Assembly: GCF_023115425.1 (NCBI RefSeq)
Contig: NZ_CP096032.1
Span: 930,001-994,000 of the forward strand
Length of the DNA stretch: 64,000 nt
Origin: Synechococcus sp. A10-1-5-1
Lineage (GTDB): Bacteria > Cyanobacteriota > Cyanobacteriia > PCC-6307 > Cyanobiaceae
Direction: 5' to 3'
The notes beneath the pieces are model-generated. The model was not told the DNA's origin. It worked only from the letters and a program-made list of their open reading frames with translations, and searched no databases. The position numbers and the translations under genes are program-made. Shown here piece by piece: positions 34,772-44,587 of this stretch (position 1 is the first letter of the stretch; each line of letters opens with the position of its first letter).

Positions 34772-35716
34772 CTAACCGCCCGCCAGCCGAACTTCCTCCA
34801 CCTGCCGCTGGGCATTGACCCGCAGCACGACATCGGCGGATCGCCCCGACACCAGCGCCGATTCCGGGATGCAGACCTGAAGACTGCGCGTCATGGTTTC
34901 AAGCTCGTGCTCAGCCAGCCCAGACCCCGTCTGTTGCTGCTGACTCAGGTTCTGCTGGCGCTTCCAGCCCGTCACCGTGGAGAGGGTGGTGGGGCTCAGT
35001 TGCCAGAGACCGTCCAGCTGCCGCCAGACCTCTTGATAGGGAAGGACGTTCCGTTGAATGACGGGCCTGTAGGCCAATTCCGCTTGGGTCAAGGGAGTCA
35101 AATCAGCGCTCTCCTCCCCGTGACTGGCCGCTGCCCAAGGACCGGCTCCAACAAACCAGCCCTCCAGGATCAACAAATCGGCTTTGAGCAGCCGAGTACC
35201 CGCACGATCGCCCCGGCCCTGCCGCAGCGCCTTGTCAAAAACAGGGGCCTCACAAGACCCCTCGCTGCGCCATTGCCGTAGGCAGCGCAGCAAGAGCTCC
35301 ACATCGTGGCTACCAGGAATGCCCCGGGGTGCCCGCCAAGGGTTGCCGTCCATTGCCGCATCCAGTGCCTGGCCTTCGAAATAGAAGTCATCGAGGGACA
35401 CCACCTCAACGGCCATCCCCAAGTGGGCCGCTGCCGCCTTGACCCAGGCGCAGAGGGTGGATTTACCGCAGCCCGGCATCGCCGCCAAACCCAGTAGGGA
35501 GCGTCCTTGGAACTGCTGCAGTTGATCCAGCAGGGGCAAGCCCACCGACGCCATCCAGGTGAAGTCGACCCCAACGGGCCAGGCCTCGCGGGCAAGAGAG
35601 AGTCCATCGTTGGCCGCCCAACGGGCCACCCAATCGGCCAGGGAGTCGTAGCCCAAGGCGCCAACCAACACCTCAAAACCAGCGATCTCCCGGCAGCGCT
35701 CCAGGGGCGAGCTCAA
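34772..35716 (-). CDS. glyK: D-glycerate 3-kinase, plant/cyanobacterial GLYK type
   Basis: 314 residues. The P-loop is [19 protein letters not shown] near residues 74-92. It is followed by [34 protein letters not shown] and [13 protein letters not shown], which mark the phosphoribulokinase-like glycerate kinase used at the end of the photorespiratory C2 cycle to return 3-phosphoglycerate to the Calvin cycle. It overlaps the upstream small gene by 4 bp (ATGA). Symbol follows plant naming; cyanobacterial annotation varies. Confidence 0.85.
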   Translation of the reverse strand: MSSPLERCREIAGFEVLVGALGYDSLADWVARWAANDGLSLAREAWPVGVDFTWMASVGLPLLDQLQQFQGRSLLGLAAMPGCGKSTLCAWVKAAAAHLGMAVEVVSLDDFYFEGQALDAAMDGNPWRAPRGIPGSHDVELLLRCLRQWRSEGSCEAPVFDKALRQGRGDRAGTRLLKADLLILEGWFVGAGPWAAASHGEESADLTPLTQAELAYRPVIQRNVLPYQEVWRQLDGLWQLSPTTLSTVTGWKRQQNLSQQQQTGSGLAEHELETMTRSLQVCIPESALVSGRSADVVLRVNAQRQVEEVRLAGG

Positions 35717-35961
35717 GGGGTGGGCTTCACCAAGGCACCGCCATTGCAGAACCGGGCCGACCAGGCCTTCTGCTCCTCAAGGCTCAGGTTGGGGTGGTTC
35801 CGCTGGTACCACTCCAGGGAGGTGTTGAAGCACTTATTCCATCGCACCGACTGACCGCCAATCGCCCCGAGCGATAGGGCGATCGAGACCGAGCTGGCCG
35901 TGGCTATGAGGGCCAACACCGGGAAGAGGTGAGCGTTGATCGCGTCCCGCGTTCTGCTCAT
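35713..35961 (-). CDS. Conserved small membrane protein, 82 residues
   Basis: One hydrophobic segment (LFPVLALIATASSVSIALSLGAI, about residues 12-34) is followed by a soluble tail with two cysteines (WNKCFNTSLEWYQRN, ARFCNGGALVKP). The WYxRNHPxLSxEEQ pattern looks like a conserved hypothetical of cyanobacteria. Coupled by ATGA to the glycerate kinase gene downstream. Function unknown; a photorespiratory link would be speculation. Confidence 0.65.
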   Translation of the reverse strand: MSRTRDAINAHLFPVLALIATASSVSIALSLGAIGGQSVRWNKCFNTSLEWYQRNHPNLSLEEQKAWSARFCNGGALVKPTP

Positions 35962-36078
35962 GAATCCCGAGAGCCTTCTTGCAGAACAAAGACTAGTGAT
36001 TTTTGAAACATGAACATGTTCAGAACGAAAACGAACTGATCAATCAGGAAGCAGACTGTCCCGAGCTTTCAGACCTGG

Positions 36079-37689
36079 ATGCCCCGTCCCCCACGGCTCC
36101 GTGCGCTCCTGTTGGGGAGCGTCTTTGGGACCGGGCTGAGCGTGAGCCAACCCGCTCCCGCGGCAGAACTCGAGCAGGTCAGCACGATCAGCCAGTTCTT
36201 AGATGTTCAGCCGAGTGACTGGGCCTATCAAGCGCTCAGCAACCTGATCGAGCGTTATGGCTGCGTGGCCGGCTACCCCAACGGCAGCTTTGACGGAAAC
36301 CGAGCGGTGAGCCGCTACGAGGCAGCAGCCCTACTGAACGCCTGCCTCGATCGGGTCACGGAGGTGACCGACGCGCTCAAACGCCTCACCCAGGAATTCG
36401 CGCGGGAACTGGCCGTGTTGCGGGGCCGGGTCGATGCCCTCGACGCCAAGGTGGGCGTGCTCGAGGCCCTGCAGTTCTCCACGACCACCAAGCTCTCGGG
36501 CCTAGCGGTCTTCGTAGTGGGCGGGAACCAGTTCTATGGAACGGCCCAAAACAGAACCGTGAACGGGTGTCCCGACATCAGCGATGTCGAAGAGAGCGAC
36601 CCGCAATTTCTGCAGTACGGGGTGGAGCAAGCCAAACGCTGCTTTGGCGCCGCCACCTTCAACTACGAACTCGAGCTCTTCTCCGACACCAGCTTCAGCG
36701 GCAAGGACCTGCTGCGCCTAGTGCTGCGGACGGGCAACTTCACGCTGGCCAGCAACAGCTTCGGCGGCCCCTTCCCCGCACCCACCAACCTCTCCCAGTT
36801 GGAGATTGCTTTTCAAGAAATCGGCAAGCCCAACGAGGTCTCGATCGATCGGCTCTTCTATCAATTCCCTGCCGGCGATTTCACCGTCTCCCTCGGCGGC
36901 CGCGTCGGTCAGGAAGACATGCTGGCGATCTGGCCGAGCGTCTACCCCAGACAAACGGTCCTCGATGTCACCACCTTGAACGGTGCGCCTGAGGCCTACA
37001 ACAAAAACCTCGGCACCGGGGCGGGCCTCTGGTGGCAGAAGGCTGGCTTCGCCGTCAGCGCCAACTACGTCGCGGACCGCGGCGGCCTCGGCAGCCCAGG
37101 CGTCGGCGGGATCGCCACCTCAGGCTCCGGCGGCACCGGAACCGTCCAGCTCGGCTACAGCCACGATCGTTTTGGCCTAGCGGGGATCTACTCCCAAATC
37201 CAGAACCAAACCCCCTGGATTGGCTACGGCACCAACTTCCTGACCGGCAGCCAACTCCAGAATCCCGGCACCACGGCGGCCTACGGCCTGAGCGGCTACT
37301 GGGTCCCGGCAGACGACGGCTGGGTCCCCTCGCTGAGCGCGGGCTTCGGCATCAACACCACGACCTACGAGGCCGGGGTGGAGAGCGATGGGCTTGCCAA
37401 GAACAGCCGCTCCTGGAACCTCGGCCTGAATTGGAGCAATGCCCTGGTGAAGGGCAACAGCGCCGGCATGGCAGTCGGTCAGGCCACCTACGCCACCAGC
37501 CTCTATGGCGACCGGGGTGCCAACGACGCCAACTACGTCTGGGAGTGGTGGTACTCCATCCAGGTCAGCGACAACCTCGCGGTGACCCCAGCGCTCTTCT
37601 ATCTGAGCCGGCCCCAGGGGGAGAACACACCGGCCGGCGAGAGATTCGATCAGCTGGGGGCCCTGGTCAAAACCACCTTCCGCTTCTGA
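36079..37689 (+). CDS. SLH-domain outer-membrane porin (Som/iron-uptake porin family)
   Basis: 536 residues. The signal peptide ends near AAA/E (LRALLLGSVFGTGLSVSQPAPAAE). An SLH domain follows (ISQFLDVQPSDWAYQALSNL, GCVAGYPNGSF, SRYEAAALLNACLDR), which tethers the barrel to peptidoglycan. A short coiled coil comes next (LKRLTQEFARELAVLRGRVDALDAKV), then a long glycine- and aromatic-rich barrel ending in TTFRF with a terminal Phe. The layout is that of the major cyanobacterial porins. Solute specificity is unknown. Confidence 0.93.
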   Translation: MPRPPRLRALLLGSVFGTGLSVSQPAPAAELEQVSTISQFLDVQPSDWAYQALSNLIERYGCVAGYPNGSFDGNRAVSRYEAAALLNACLDRVTEVTDALKRLTQEFARELAVLRGRVDALDAKVGVLEALQFSTTTKLSGLAVFVVGGNQFYGTAQNRTVNGCPDISDVEESDPQFLQYGVEQAKRCFGAATFNYELELFSDTSFSGKDLLRLVLRTGNFTLASNSFGGPFPAPTNLSQLEIAFQEIGKPNEVSIDRLFYQFPAGDFTVSLGGRVGQEDMLAIWPSVYPRQTVLDVTTLNGAPEAYNKNLGTGAGLWWQKAGFAVSANYVADRGGLGSPGVGGIATSGSGGTGTVQLGYSHDRFGLAGIYSQIQNQTPWIGYGTNFLTGSQLQNPGTTAAYGLSGYWVPADDGWVPSLSAGFGINTTTYEAGVESDGLAKNSRSWNLGLNWSNALVKGNSAGMAVGQATYATSLYGDRGANDANYVWEWWYSIQVSDNLAVTPALFYLSRPQGENTPAGERFDQLGALVKTTFRF

Positions 37690-37692
37690 TCC

Positions 37693-38427
37693 CTAGGCAA
37701 TCAACTGCAGCAGCCCCATCTGCCCGCCCGCCAGCAGCTGATGCTGGGCCTGGCTGAAGCCCGCCTCCCGAGCCAACTCCTCTTGCTGGGGCCCAGTAGG
37801 GAATCGCGCCAGGCTGTCCTCTAGGTAGGCGTACTGAGCCTCCAGGCCTGCCCGCTTGGCCAGGGGTACGACCAACTGACGCAAGTAAAAGCGCTGGAAC
37901 TGGGCCGTCAGCCCCTGGGGGTCGAGGGCCCGGTTGAAATCAAGAACAGCGGCCCGCCCGCCGGGACGGAGCAAGCGCCGCAATTCCTGCAGCCCCGCCG
38001 CGGGATCGGCCAGGTTGCGTAGGCCGTAGGCCATGACTGCACCATCCGCCCAGCCATCGGCCAGCTCCGTGGCCTGGGCATCGGCCTGACGAAATTCCAG
38101 CGGCAACCAGGGGCAGCGGGAGGCCCGCCGGCGCGCCTGCTCCAAGGGGGCTGCTGCGGCGTCGAGACCCAAAACCAACCCAGCGGGCCTGACCTTCTCA
38201 GCCAGAAGGAGCGCCAGATCGCCCGTTCCGCAACACAGGTCCAGCAGCCTCTGCCCTGGTACCGGTTGGAGCCAAGCCACGGCTTGCCTTTTCCACAAAC
38301 GATGGAGACCCAGGCTGAGGAGATCGTTCAATCGGTCGTATTCCGGCGCAATCCGATCGAACAGCTGACGAACCGCCTCGGGATTCCCGGGCGGAATCGA
38401 GGCAGAGGGCTCAGGGCTCGGCGGCAT
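37693..38427 (-). CDS. menG: Demethylphylloquinone/ubiquinone methyltransferase
   Basis: About 244 residues from ATG 38427, with an 11-codon extension upstream. It is a class I SAM methyltransferase: VRQLFDRIAPEYDRLNDLLSLGLHRLWKR, LLDLCCGTGDLALLLA (motif I), VLGLDAAAAPL, AVMAYGLRNLADPAAGL and RPGGRAAVLDFNR. In cyanobacteria this UbiE homolog makes the last methylation of phylloquinone for photosystem I. Its start overlaps the upstream gene by 17 bp. Its stop faces the porin stop across 3 bp. Confidence 0.93.
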   Translation of the reverse strand: MPPSPEPSASIPPGNPEAVRQLFDRIAPEYDRLNDLLSLGLHRLWKRQAVAWLQPVPGQRLLDLCCGTGDLALLLAEKVRPAGLVLGLDAAAAPLEQARRRASRCPWLPLEFRQADAQATELADGWADGAVMAYGLRNLADPAAGLQELRRLLRPGGRAAVLDFNRALDPQGLTAQFQRFYLRQLVVPLAKRAGLEAQYAYLEDSLARFPTGPQQEELAREAGFSQAQHQLLAGGQMGLLQLIA

Positions 38428-38728
38428 CCCAAGGCAACGAGATCGAATCGAGACTGACACCCGCTGCCACCATCTCGGACTGGTCGGACTCCAAAGCCGT
38501 GAAATAGCCCTGGGCCTCCAGTCGTTCAGCGCTGGTGAAGGTCATCACCATCACGGTGGCCAAACCAATGGCTGCTGAGCAGACCATGCATCCGGCCAGC
38601 ATCAAGGAGAACTCCTTGCGATCGCTGGCCGCCTGCATCAATTGCAAAGCCCAGGCGACCATCACGATCACGACAAGGACAACGGACCCTGCCAGCACTG
38701 GAGAGTGGCTCTGATCGAGGGCCAGCAC
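38411..38728 (-). CDS. Two-helix membrane hypothetical protein
   Basis: 105 residues with a GTG start. Two hydrophobic segments (VLAGSVVLVVIVMVAWALQLM and FSLMLAGCMVCSAAIGLATVMVM) are separated by a charged loop (QAASDRKE). The tail is acidic (ALESDQSEMVAAG). No family is recognised. It overlaps the start of menG, so cotranscription is likely. The hairpin topology suggests a small thylakoid or plasma-membrane accessory protein, but that is inference. Confidence 0.62.
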   Translation of the reverse strand: MLALDQSHSPVLAGSVVLVVIVMVAWALQLMQAASDRKEFSLMLAGCMVCSAAIGLATVMVMTFTSAERLEAQGYFTALESDQSEMVAAGVSLDSISLPWDAAEP

Positions 38729-38767
38729 TGGCTAAACGAAAATTTCTGAGCGAATTGTAACGGCGGG

Positions 38768-39559
38768 TTAAGCGGCGCGCGACCCCCTCTCAAGCGGGCG
38801 GATGTTCAGGCCACGCCCCAACAAATCAGCTTTGATTTGCTCGACCGTCAGCACGCCGTCATGCAGCAAGGACGCCAGCAAGGCCGCTGAGGCATGGCCT
38901 CCAGAGGCTGAGGAATCCAGGGCCTGGGCGATGTGGTCGATGCAACCGGCCCCGCCGCTGGCGATCACCGGTACATCCACGGCATCGGAGACCGCCCGGG
39001 TGAGGTTCAGCTCGTAGCCCGCCTGGGTTCCATCCCCATCCATCGAGGTCAGCAGGATCTCCCCAGCGCCCAGCGCCACCACACGCTGTGCCCACTCGAC
39101 CGCATCCAGACCTGTGTTCTCACGGCCCCCTTTGACGTACACGTCCCAGCCCCCTTCTCGGCGACGGGCATCAATCGCCACAACAATGCACTGACAACCA
39201 AAGCGTTCGGCCCCGCGGGCCACCAGCTCTGGATCACGGACCGCCGATGAATTGAGGCTCACCTTGTCGGCCCCAGCCCGCAGCAATTCCGTGATGCCCT
39301 CAACAGAACTGATCCCACCACCCACGGTGAACGGAATCGTGACCGCCTCGGCGGTGCGACGAACCAGATCCACCAGGGTGGCTCGCCCCTGGTGACTGGC
39401 GGCGATGTCGAGAAAGACCAATTCATCGGCCCCAGAAGCGCTGTAGCGACAAGCCAACTCCACGGGATCGCCGGCATCGCGCAAGCCAACGAAGTTCACC
39501 CCCTTCACCACCCGGCCATCGGCCACATCCAGGCAGGGAATGATCCGTTTGGCGACCAT
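38768..39559 (-). CDS. hisF: Imidazole glycerol phosphate synthase cyclase subunit
   Basis: A 263-residue (beta-alpha)8 barrel that works with HisH in histidine synthesis. Conserved features are [31 protein letters not shown] with the catalytic Asp11 region, [39 protein letters not shown] with the second catalytic aspartate, [15 protein letters not shown] and [12 protein letters not shown]. Length and start are normal. Divergent from the DUF2862 gene across 53 bp. Confidence 0.97.
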   Translation of the reverse strand: MVAKRIIPCLDVADGRVVKGVNFVGLRDAGDPVELACRYSASGADELVFLDIAASHQGRATLVDLVRRTAEAVTIPFTVGGGISSVEGITELLRAGADKVSLNSSAVRDPELVARGAERFGCQCIVVAIDARRREGGWDVYVKGGRENTGLDAVEWAQRVVALGAGEILLTSMDGDGTQAGYELNLTRAVSDAVDVPVIASGGAGCIDHIAQALDSSASGGHASAALLASLLHDGVLTVEQIKADLLGRGLNIRPLERGSRAA

Positions 39560-39612
39560 GGGGGAAGGTTTGCAGCGGGTTAGCCTGACGCCACTTTTTC
39601 GTCGCGCCGGAC

Positions 39613-39825
39613 ATGTCCCAGGCTGCCATCACCGTCGGCTCGAAGGTGCGGGTCACCCGGGTGCGCGATCGCATCCCCGCCGACCTGGTTTCCGCCCTCC
39701 AAAGCGATGCCACCGGCACCGTTAAGGACTTCAAGGTCACCGATGGCAAAGGCATCGGTGTGGTGGTTGAGCTGAGCAACGGAACCACCACCTGGTTCTT
39801 CGACGACGAGATCACCGCCGCCTAA
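39613..39825 (+). CDS. DUF2862 family cyanobacterial protein
   Basis: 70 residues, reading [19 protein letters not shown], then [20 protein letters not shown] and [10 protein letters not shown]. The pattern of KVRV.RVRDRIP and DGxGIGxVV...WFFxDE is that of DUF2862, a small SH3-like family limited to cyanobacteria and plastids. No enzyme residues are evident. It precedes chlG by 11 bp, so cotranscription with chlorophyll synthesis is likely. Confidence 0.82.
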   Translation: MSQAAITVGSKVRVTRVRDRIPADLVSALQSDATGTVKDFKVTDGKGIGVVVELSNGTTTWFFDDEITAA

Positions 39826-39836
39826 ATCCACCGTTC

Positions 39837-40820
39837 GTGAGCGACTCCCCCAACCCCACCGCTGCCACTGGTGGCGGTGCCCGGCAGCTTCTGGGCATGA
39901 AAGGTGCCAGCGGCACCACCAATATCTGGAAGATCCGTCTTCAGCTGATGAAGCCGGTCACCTGGATTCCTTTGATCTGGGGGGTTCTCTGCGGAGCAGC
40001 GGCTTCCGGGAACTTCCACTGGACCTTTCCTGAGGTCGGAGCCTCTATCGCCTGCATGGTGATGAGTGGCCCCTTGCTGGCTGGGTTCACCCAGACCATC
40101 AACGACTACTACGACCGCGAAATCGACGCGATCAACGAGCCCTACCGGCCCATCCCCTCAGGTGCGATCCCCCTCTGGCAGGTCAAGGCTCAGATCTGGG
40201 TCCTGCTGCTGGCCGGCCTTGGTGTGGCCTACGGCCTGGACCTCTGGGCAGGCCACGACACCCCGGTGCTGTTCCTGCTCGCCCTGGGTGGTTCGTTTGT
40301 CAGCTACATCTATTCCGCCCCCCCGCTCAAGCTCAAGCAAAACGGCTGGCTGGGGAACTACGCCCTGGGCGCCAGCTACATCGCCCTGCCCTGGTGGGCC
40401 GGCCAGGCACTCTTCGGTCACCTGACCTGGACCACCGCGATCTTGACCCTGGCCTATTCCCTGGCCGGTCTCGGCATTGCAGTGGTCAATGACTTCAAGA
40501 GCGTCGAAGGCGATCGCGCCCTGGGCCTCCAGTCCCTCCCAGTGGCCTTTGGCATCGAGAAAGCCAGCTGGATCAGCGCCGGAATGATTGATGTCTTCCA
40601 GCTGGCGATGGTGGCGGTTCTGATCGCCATCGGCCAACATTTCGCTGCCGTCCTCCTGGTGCTGTTGATCGTCCCCCAGATCACCTTCCAGGACATCTGG
40701 CTGCTGCGCGATCCCGTGGCCTTCGACGTGAAGTATCAAGCCAGCGCCCAGCCCTTTCTGGTCCTCGGCATGCTGGTCACGGCTCTGGCAATCGGGCACA
40801 GCGACCTGGTGGTGATGTGA
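39837..40820 (+). CDS. chlG: Chlorophyll synthase
   Basis: A 327-residue UbiA-family prenyltransferase with about eight to nine membrane helices that attaches the geranylgeranyl or phytyl tail to chlorophyllide. The two aspartate-rich substrate sites are visible: NDYYDREIDAINEPYRPIPSGAI and NDFKSVEGDRALGLQSLPVAFG. Other ChlG marks are MKPVTWIPLIWGVLCGAAASG and YSAPPLKLKQNGWLGNYALG. Start is a GTG. The stop overlaps the GTG of the downstream penicillin-binding protein gene. Confidence 0.96.
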   Translation: MSDSPNPTAATGGGARQLLGMKGASGTTNIWKIRLQLMKPVTWIPLIWGVLCGAAASGNFHWTFPEVGASIACMVMSGPLLAGFTQTINDYYDREIDAINEPYRPIPSGAIPLWQVKAQIWVLLLAGLGVAYGLDLWAGHDTPVLFLLALGGSFVSYIYSAPPLKLKQNGWLGNYALGASYIALPWWAGQALFGHLTWTTAILTLAYSLAGLGIAVVNDFKSVEGDRALGLQSLPVAFGIEKASWISAGMIDVFQLAMVAVLIAIGQHFAAVLLVLLIVPQITFQDIWLLRDPVAFDVKYQASAQPFLVLGMLVTALAIGHSDLVVM

Positions 40821-42907
40821 AGCACAGGCGCCGGCGGCAGCTGATCTCAGCCGGTCTCGTTGGAGCTGGTGCTGGTCTGGCTGTGGGGCTGACCCAGGCG
40901 GTCGTGACCCGCGGCGTCGACAGCCTGCTGCCGAACGTTCGCGGCGTCAGCAGCTACAACCGCCCCGGCACCCTGACCTTGCTTGCCAGCGATGGCCAGG
41001 TCATCCAGAAGCTGGGCCCCGCCACCCGGGAGAAGCTGGTCACCGGCCAAATGCCCCTGCTGGTTCAGCGCGCCTTCATCGCCGCAGAGGACCGGCGCTT
41101 CTACGAGCACGACGGCATCGATCCGATCGGGATCGGCCGGGCGATGGTGCGCAACATCTCCAGCGGCTCTGTCGAAGAAGGCGCCAGCACGATCACGCAA
41201 CAGCTGGCCCGCACGGTCTTCCTGAGCCAGGACCGAACGATCATCCGCAAGCTCAAAGAGGCCCTGCTCGCCGGAAAGCTCGAGCGCCAACTGAGCAAGG
41301 AGCAGATCCTTCAGCAGTACCTCAACTACGTCTATCTCGGCGCTGGGGCCTATGGGGTTTCCGATGCGGCCTGGATCTACTTCTCAAAAACCCCATCCGA
41401 GCTAAACCTGCCGGAGGCGGCGCTGATTGCAGGCTTACCGCCAGCCCCCTCGGTCTACTCACCGCTAGTCAATCCCGATCTAGCCCTGCAGCGCCGGGCG
41501 ATTGTGCTTCGCCGGATGCGCGAAGCGGGCTTCATTGACGACCTGCAGTTCGCCAGCGCCAATGGCTCACCGCTGCTACTGAAGCCGGCCGAGCCCAAGT
41601 ACTTCACCAGCCGCGCGCCGTACTTCACCAGTTGGGTCGCCCAGGAACTACCCAACCTCCTTTCGAAGGAACAACTGGAAGTGGGCGGCCTGACGATTCG
41701 CACCAGCTTGAACATCGACTGGCAGGAGAAGGCCCAGAACACCATCAACCGCCACACCCCAGGGGCGATGGAAGGAGCAGTGGTTTCGATGGAACCAGGG
41801 ACCGGGTTGGTCCGCTCAATGGTGGGCGGCAAGAACTTCAACGACAGTCAGTTCAACCGGGCCTCCCAAGCGCTGCGCTCCCCTGGTTCCACCTTCAAGT
41901 TGTTCGTCTATCTCTCGGCCCTCAAGGAGGGCATGAAGCCAGAGGACAAGATCACGGACCGCAAGGTCTGCTACGGCGGCTACTGCCCAAAAAACTTCAA
42001 GGACAAGTACTTCGGCACCGTCCCGCTCTGGATGGCACTGCAGAACTCACTCAACACCGTGTCGGTGAGCCTGCTCAAACAGGTGGGCTTCGACAAGGTG
42101 ATCGCCACCGCCAACAGCCTGGGGATCACCAAAGGGCTGGGCCGCTTCTACCCGCTTGGGGTGGGCGCCACCGAGCAGACCGTGCTGGATATGACGGCGG
42201 CCTATGCGGGGATCTTCAACCGCGGGGTGTACATCAAACCCACCCCGTTTGAGGAAATCCTGGGCCCAGGCGGAGAACTGCTCTGGAGCCGCCGGGTCAA
42301 CGGTGATCCAGGCAAACGCGTAGTGCCAAGTGACATTGCCGACGCGATGCTCTGGATGCTGCAGAAGGTTGTCAGCGGCGGCACGGGCTATGGGGCGGTT
42401 CCACCCGGTCGACCTGCTGCTGGCAAAACGGGCACCTCTGAAGGGGGCCGTGACCTCTGGTTCATCGGCGGCGTACCCCAGCTGGTTACCGGCCTCTGGT
42501 TGGGCTACGACAACAACAAGGAGACCAAGAGCACCAGCTCCCGCGCTGTGGTGGCCTGGTCGCAATACATGGCACCGATCCTCAAAGAACTGCCGGTGGA
42601 GCAGTTCCCGCCGAAGCCCGTGCTGAAGGGCAAGTTCAACCCACTCAAGGCCCTCACCAAAAACCTCAAGTTGGTGAAACCCGAGGAGGAGGAGACCACG
42701 GTGGAGGAGACCACTGAGGAGACCACGGCTCCGTCCGGTCCAAGCCAACCCGGCCTGAACACGCCGGCTCCAGCTCGTCCAGCGAAGCGCCAGGACCCCT
42801 GCGGCAGCATGCAGACCAACCCCCGCTACGTCGACTGCCGCTTCGATCTGCTGGATCGCCGCCGCAGCGCGCCCAAACCTGCTGCCCCGGCACCGCCAGC
42901 CCCTTAA
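40817..42907 (+). CDS. Class A penicillin-binding protein (PBP1A family)
   Basis: 696 residues. An N-terminal anchor (ISAGLVGAGAGLAVGLTQAVV) is followed by a GT51 glycosyltransferase domain with catalytic Glu91 in AAEDRRFYEHDG and STITQQLARTVFLSQ. The transpeptidase domain has SPGSTFKLF (Ser358, Lys361), SLNT (SxN motif) and KTGTSEGG (Lys537). The tail is low-complexity, rich in Glu/Thr and then Pro/Ala, ending with a Cys-containing segment (KRQDPCGSMQTN). It polymerises and crosslinks peptidoglycan outside the plasma membrane. GTG start overlapping chlG by 4 bp. Confidence 0.94.
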   Translation: MKHRRRRQLISAGLVGAGAGLAVGLTQAVVTRGVDSLLPNVRGVSSYNRPGTLTLLASDGQVIQKLGPATREKLVTGQMPLLVQRAFIAAEDRRFYEHDGIDPIGIGRAMVRNISSGSVEEGASTITQQLARTVFLSQDRTIIRKLKEALLAGKLERQLSKEQILQQYLNYVYLGAGAYGVSDAAWIYFSKTPSELNLPEAALIAGLPPAPSVYSPLVNPDLALQRRAIVLRRMREAGFIDDLQFASANGSPLLLKPAEPKYFTSRAPYFTSWVAQELPNLLSKEQLEVGGLTIRTSLNIDWQEKAQNTINRHTPGAMEGAVVSMEPGTGLVRSMVGGKNFNDSQFNRASQALRSPGSTFKLFVYLSALKEGMKPEDKITDRKVCYGGYCPKNFKDKYFGTVPLWMALQNSLNTVSVSLLKQVGFDKVIATANSLGITKGLGRFYPLGVGATEQTVLDMTAAYAGIFNRGVYIKPTPFEEILGPGGELLWSRRVNGDPGKRVVPSDIADAMLWMLQKVVSGGTGYGAVPPGRPAAGKTGTSEGGRDLWFIGGVPQLVTGLWLGYDNNKETKSTSSRAVVAWSQYMAPILKELPVEQFPPKPVLKGKFNPLKALTKNLKLVKPEEEETTVEETTEETTAPSGPSQPGLNTPAPARPAKRQDPCGSMQTNPRYVDCRFDLLDRRRSAPKPAAPAPPAP

Positions 42908-44229
42908 ACCAAGGCAATCCGCGCCGCGAAGAAACCATCCCCAGCTCCGGCCAGTTGCCCAGGCCAGAGCTGCCAGCTCTGCTCGAGTCGCAGCTGGGGG
43001 TGAGCCCCAAGGAACGTCTCCAGCAATGCGCCGTTCTCCTCGGGATGCACCGTGCAGGTGGCATAGACCAGGCGACCACCGGGCTTGAGCAGGGGAAGCA
43101 ATCCCTCCAGCAGCTGCCGCTGCAGCGTGACCAGACCCGCAATGGCCGCCGGGTCAATCCGCCAGCGGGCATCGGCATGGCGCGCCAGGGTGCCAAGCCC
43201 CGAGCAGGGGGCGTCAATTAAGAGGGCATCGAATTGAGCGACGAGTTCCGGCGCCTCCGCGGCCAAGGCCAAGGCATCCCCGTGGCGGGTCTCAATGCAA
43301 CCCAAGCCCAGGCGCTCGCTGTTGCGGGCGACCCGGCGCAGGCGCGCCTCACCGCGATCGAGGGCCAGCACCTGCCCCTGATCCCCCATCAGTTCCGCCA
43401 GGTGCGTGCTCTTGCCCCCCGGAGCAGCGCAGGCATCAAGAATCCGCTCACCCGGCGTGGGATCAAGCAACGGCGCAATCTGCTGAGCCGATCGGTCCTG
43501 GACACACCAGTGGCCCTCGTCGTAGCCAGGCAGATGGCGCAGATCACCGGAGCGGCCCTTGATGGTCAGGCCCGCAGGCAGGCCTTCGATCGGCTCGGCG
43601 ACCACCCCTGCGGCGGCGAGGGCCGCCTGGACTGCGTCGGGGGTGGCGCGCAGGAGATTGATCCGCAGGTCCAAAGACGGAGGCGTATTGCAGGCCACAG
43701 CAAAGGCCTCCGCCTGCTCGGGGGTTTGCCACTGCAAGAGCCCTTCAGCAAGCCAGTCCGGCAGGGACTGGCGGATCGCCAGGGCAGCCGCGGGATCTCC
43801 AGGTAGAGGCAGGGCTTCGCCGGCCTCCTGGCGGCGCAGGAAGGCCCGCAGCATTCCATTGACCACCGGGGCCAGTCGGCTCAAGCCACCGCGCTTGGCC
43901 AACTCCACCGTGGTGCTGACCGCCGCTGAGGCGGGGATGCGGTCACTGCTCAGCAGCTGATAAAGCCCCAGGTGCAAGAGCCAGCGCAACTTCGGGGGCT
44001 GGCGGTCAGCAGGGACCTTCCCGAGTTGATCCAGCCAGGCATCCAGCAAGCGCCGCTGACGAATCGCCCCATAGGCCAACTCCGTGGCCAAGCCTCGGTC
44101 CGGTCCGGAGAGCTCCGTACGCCCCAGCTCCCGCTCGAGGGCCCCATCGGCGTAGGCCCCGGCGGCCACCGCCTGCAACACCTGCCATGCCACCTGACGA
44201 GAGGCCAATCCTGGAGGAGTGCTGGTCAT
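42904..44229 (-). CDS. rsmB: 16S rRNA (cytosine-967-C5) methyltransferase
   Basis: About 441 residues. The N-terminal NusB-like domain (residues 1-140) is followed by a SAM methyltransferase: ILDACAAPGGKSTHLAELMG, VLALDRGEARLRRV, LIDAPCSGLGTLARHADARWR (second catalytic PC motif) and LVYATCTVHPEENG with the nucleophilic cysteine. ATG 44229 was chosen over 44238 because it overlaps the upstream stop (ATGA). The stop overlaps the convergent penicillin-binding protein gene by 4 bp. Confidence 0.94.
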   Translation of the reverse strand: MTSTPPGLASRQVAWQVLQAVAAGAYADGALERELGRTELSGPDRGLATELAYGAIRQRRLLDAWLDQLGKVPADRQPPKLRWLLHLGLYQLLSSDRIPASAAVSTTVELAKRGGLSRLAPVVNGMLRAFLRRQEAGEALPLPGDPAAALAIRQSLPDWLAEGLLQWQTPEQAEAFAVACNTPPSLDLRINLLRATPDAVQAALAAAGVVAEPIEGLPAGLTIKGRSGDLRHLPGYDEGHWCVQDRSAQQIAPLLDPTPGERILDACAAPGGKSTHLAELMGDQGQVLALDRGEARLRRVARNSERLGLGCIETRHGDALALAAEAPELVAQFDALLIDAPCSGLGTLARHADARWRIDPAAIAGLVTLQRQLLEGLLPLLKPGGRLVYATCTVHPEENGALLETFLGAHPQLRLEQSWQLWPGQLAGAGDGFFAARIALV

Positions 44230-44558
44230 CCTCCACAACTAGCGCCCGGCGACCAGCGGTACTGGGCCAAGGGAAGCCGGCCCTCGGGGTCGACGGGGAT
44301 GCCCTCGGCGATCAGCAGATCCCGCTGCATCCAGTCAGAGCCCTCGCGGCTGAGGCTCAAGGAGATGCAGCCCTTGGCATTCACCACCCGCTGCCAGGGG
44401 ATCTCGGAGGGCAGGGGCAGACGGCGCAGGGCCCAGCCCACCTGGCGGGCACAGCCATAGGCCCCGATCAGCTCGGCGATTTGGCCGTAGGTGGCCAGCC
44501 GCCCCGGGGGGATTTTGGCCACGGTCTGCCAGACCCGCTCATCAAAGCTCCGGTCCAT
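44226..44558 (-). CDS. MGMT-fold alkyltransferase-like protein (ATL)
   Basis: About 110 residues from ATG 44558, reading FDERVWQTVAKIPPGRLATYGQIAELIG, then ARQVGWALRRLP and IPWQRVVNAKG. In O6-alkylguanine transferases the last segment is PCHRV with the acceptor cysteine. Here tryptophan replaces cysteine, which defines ATL proteins that bind alkylated guanine and hand it to excision repair without transferring the alkyl group. Coupled to rsmB by ATGA. Confidence 0.88.
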   Translation of the reverse strand: MDRSFDERVWQTVAKIPPGRLATYGQIAELIGAYGCARQVGWALRRLPLPSEIPWQRVVNAKGCISLSLSREGSDWMQRDLLIAEGIPVDPEGRLPLAQYRWSPGASCGG

Positions 44559-44587
44559 GGGCTGCGAACGGCCATCAGACACGATGG

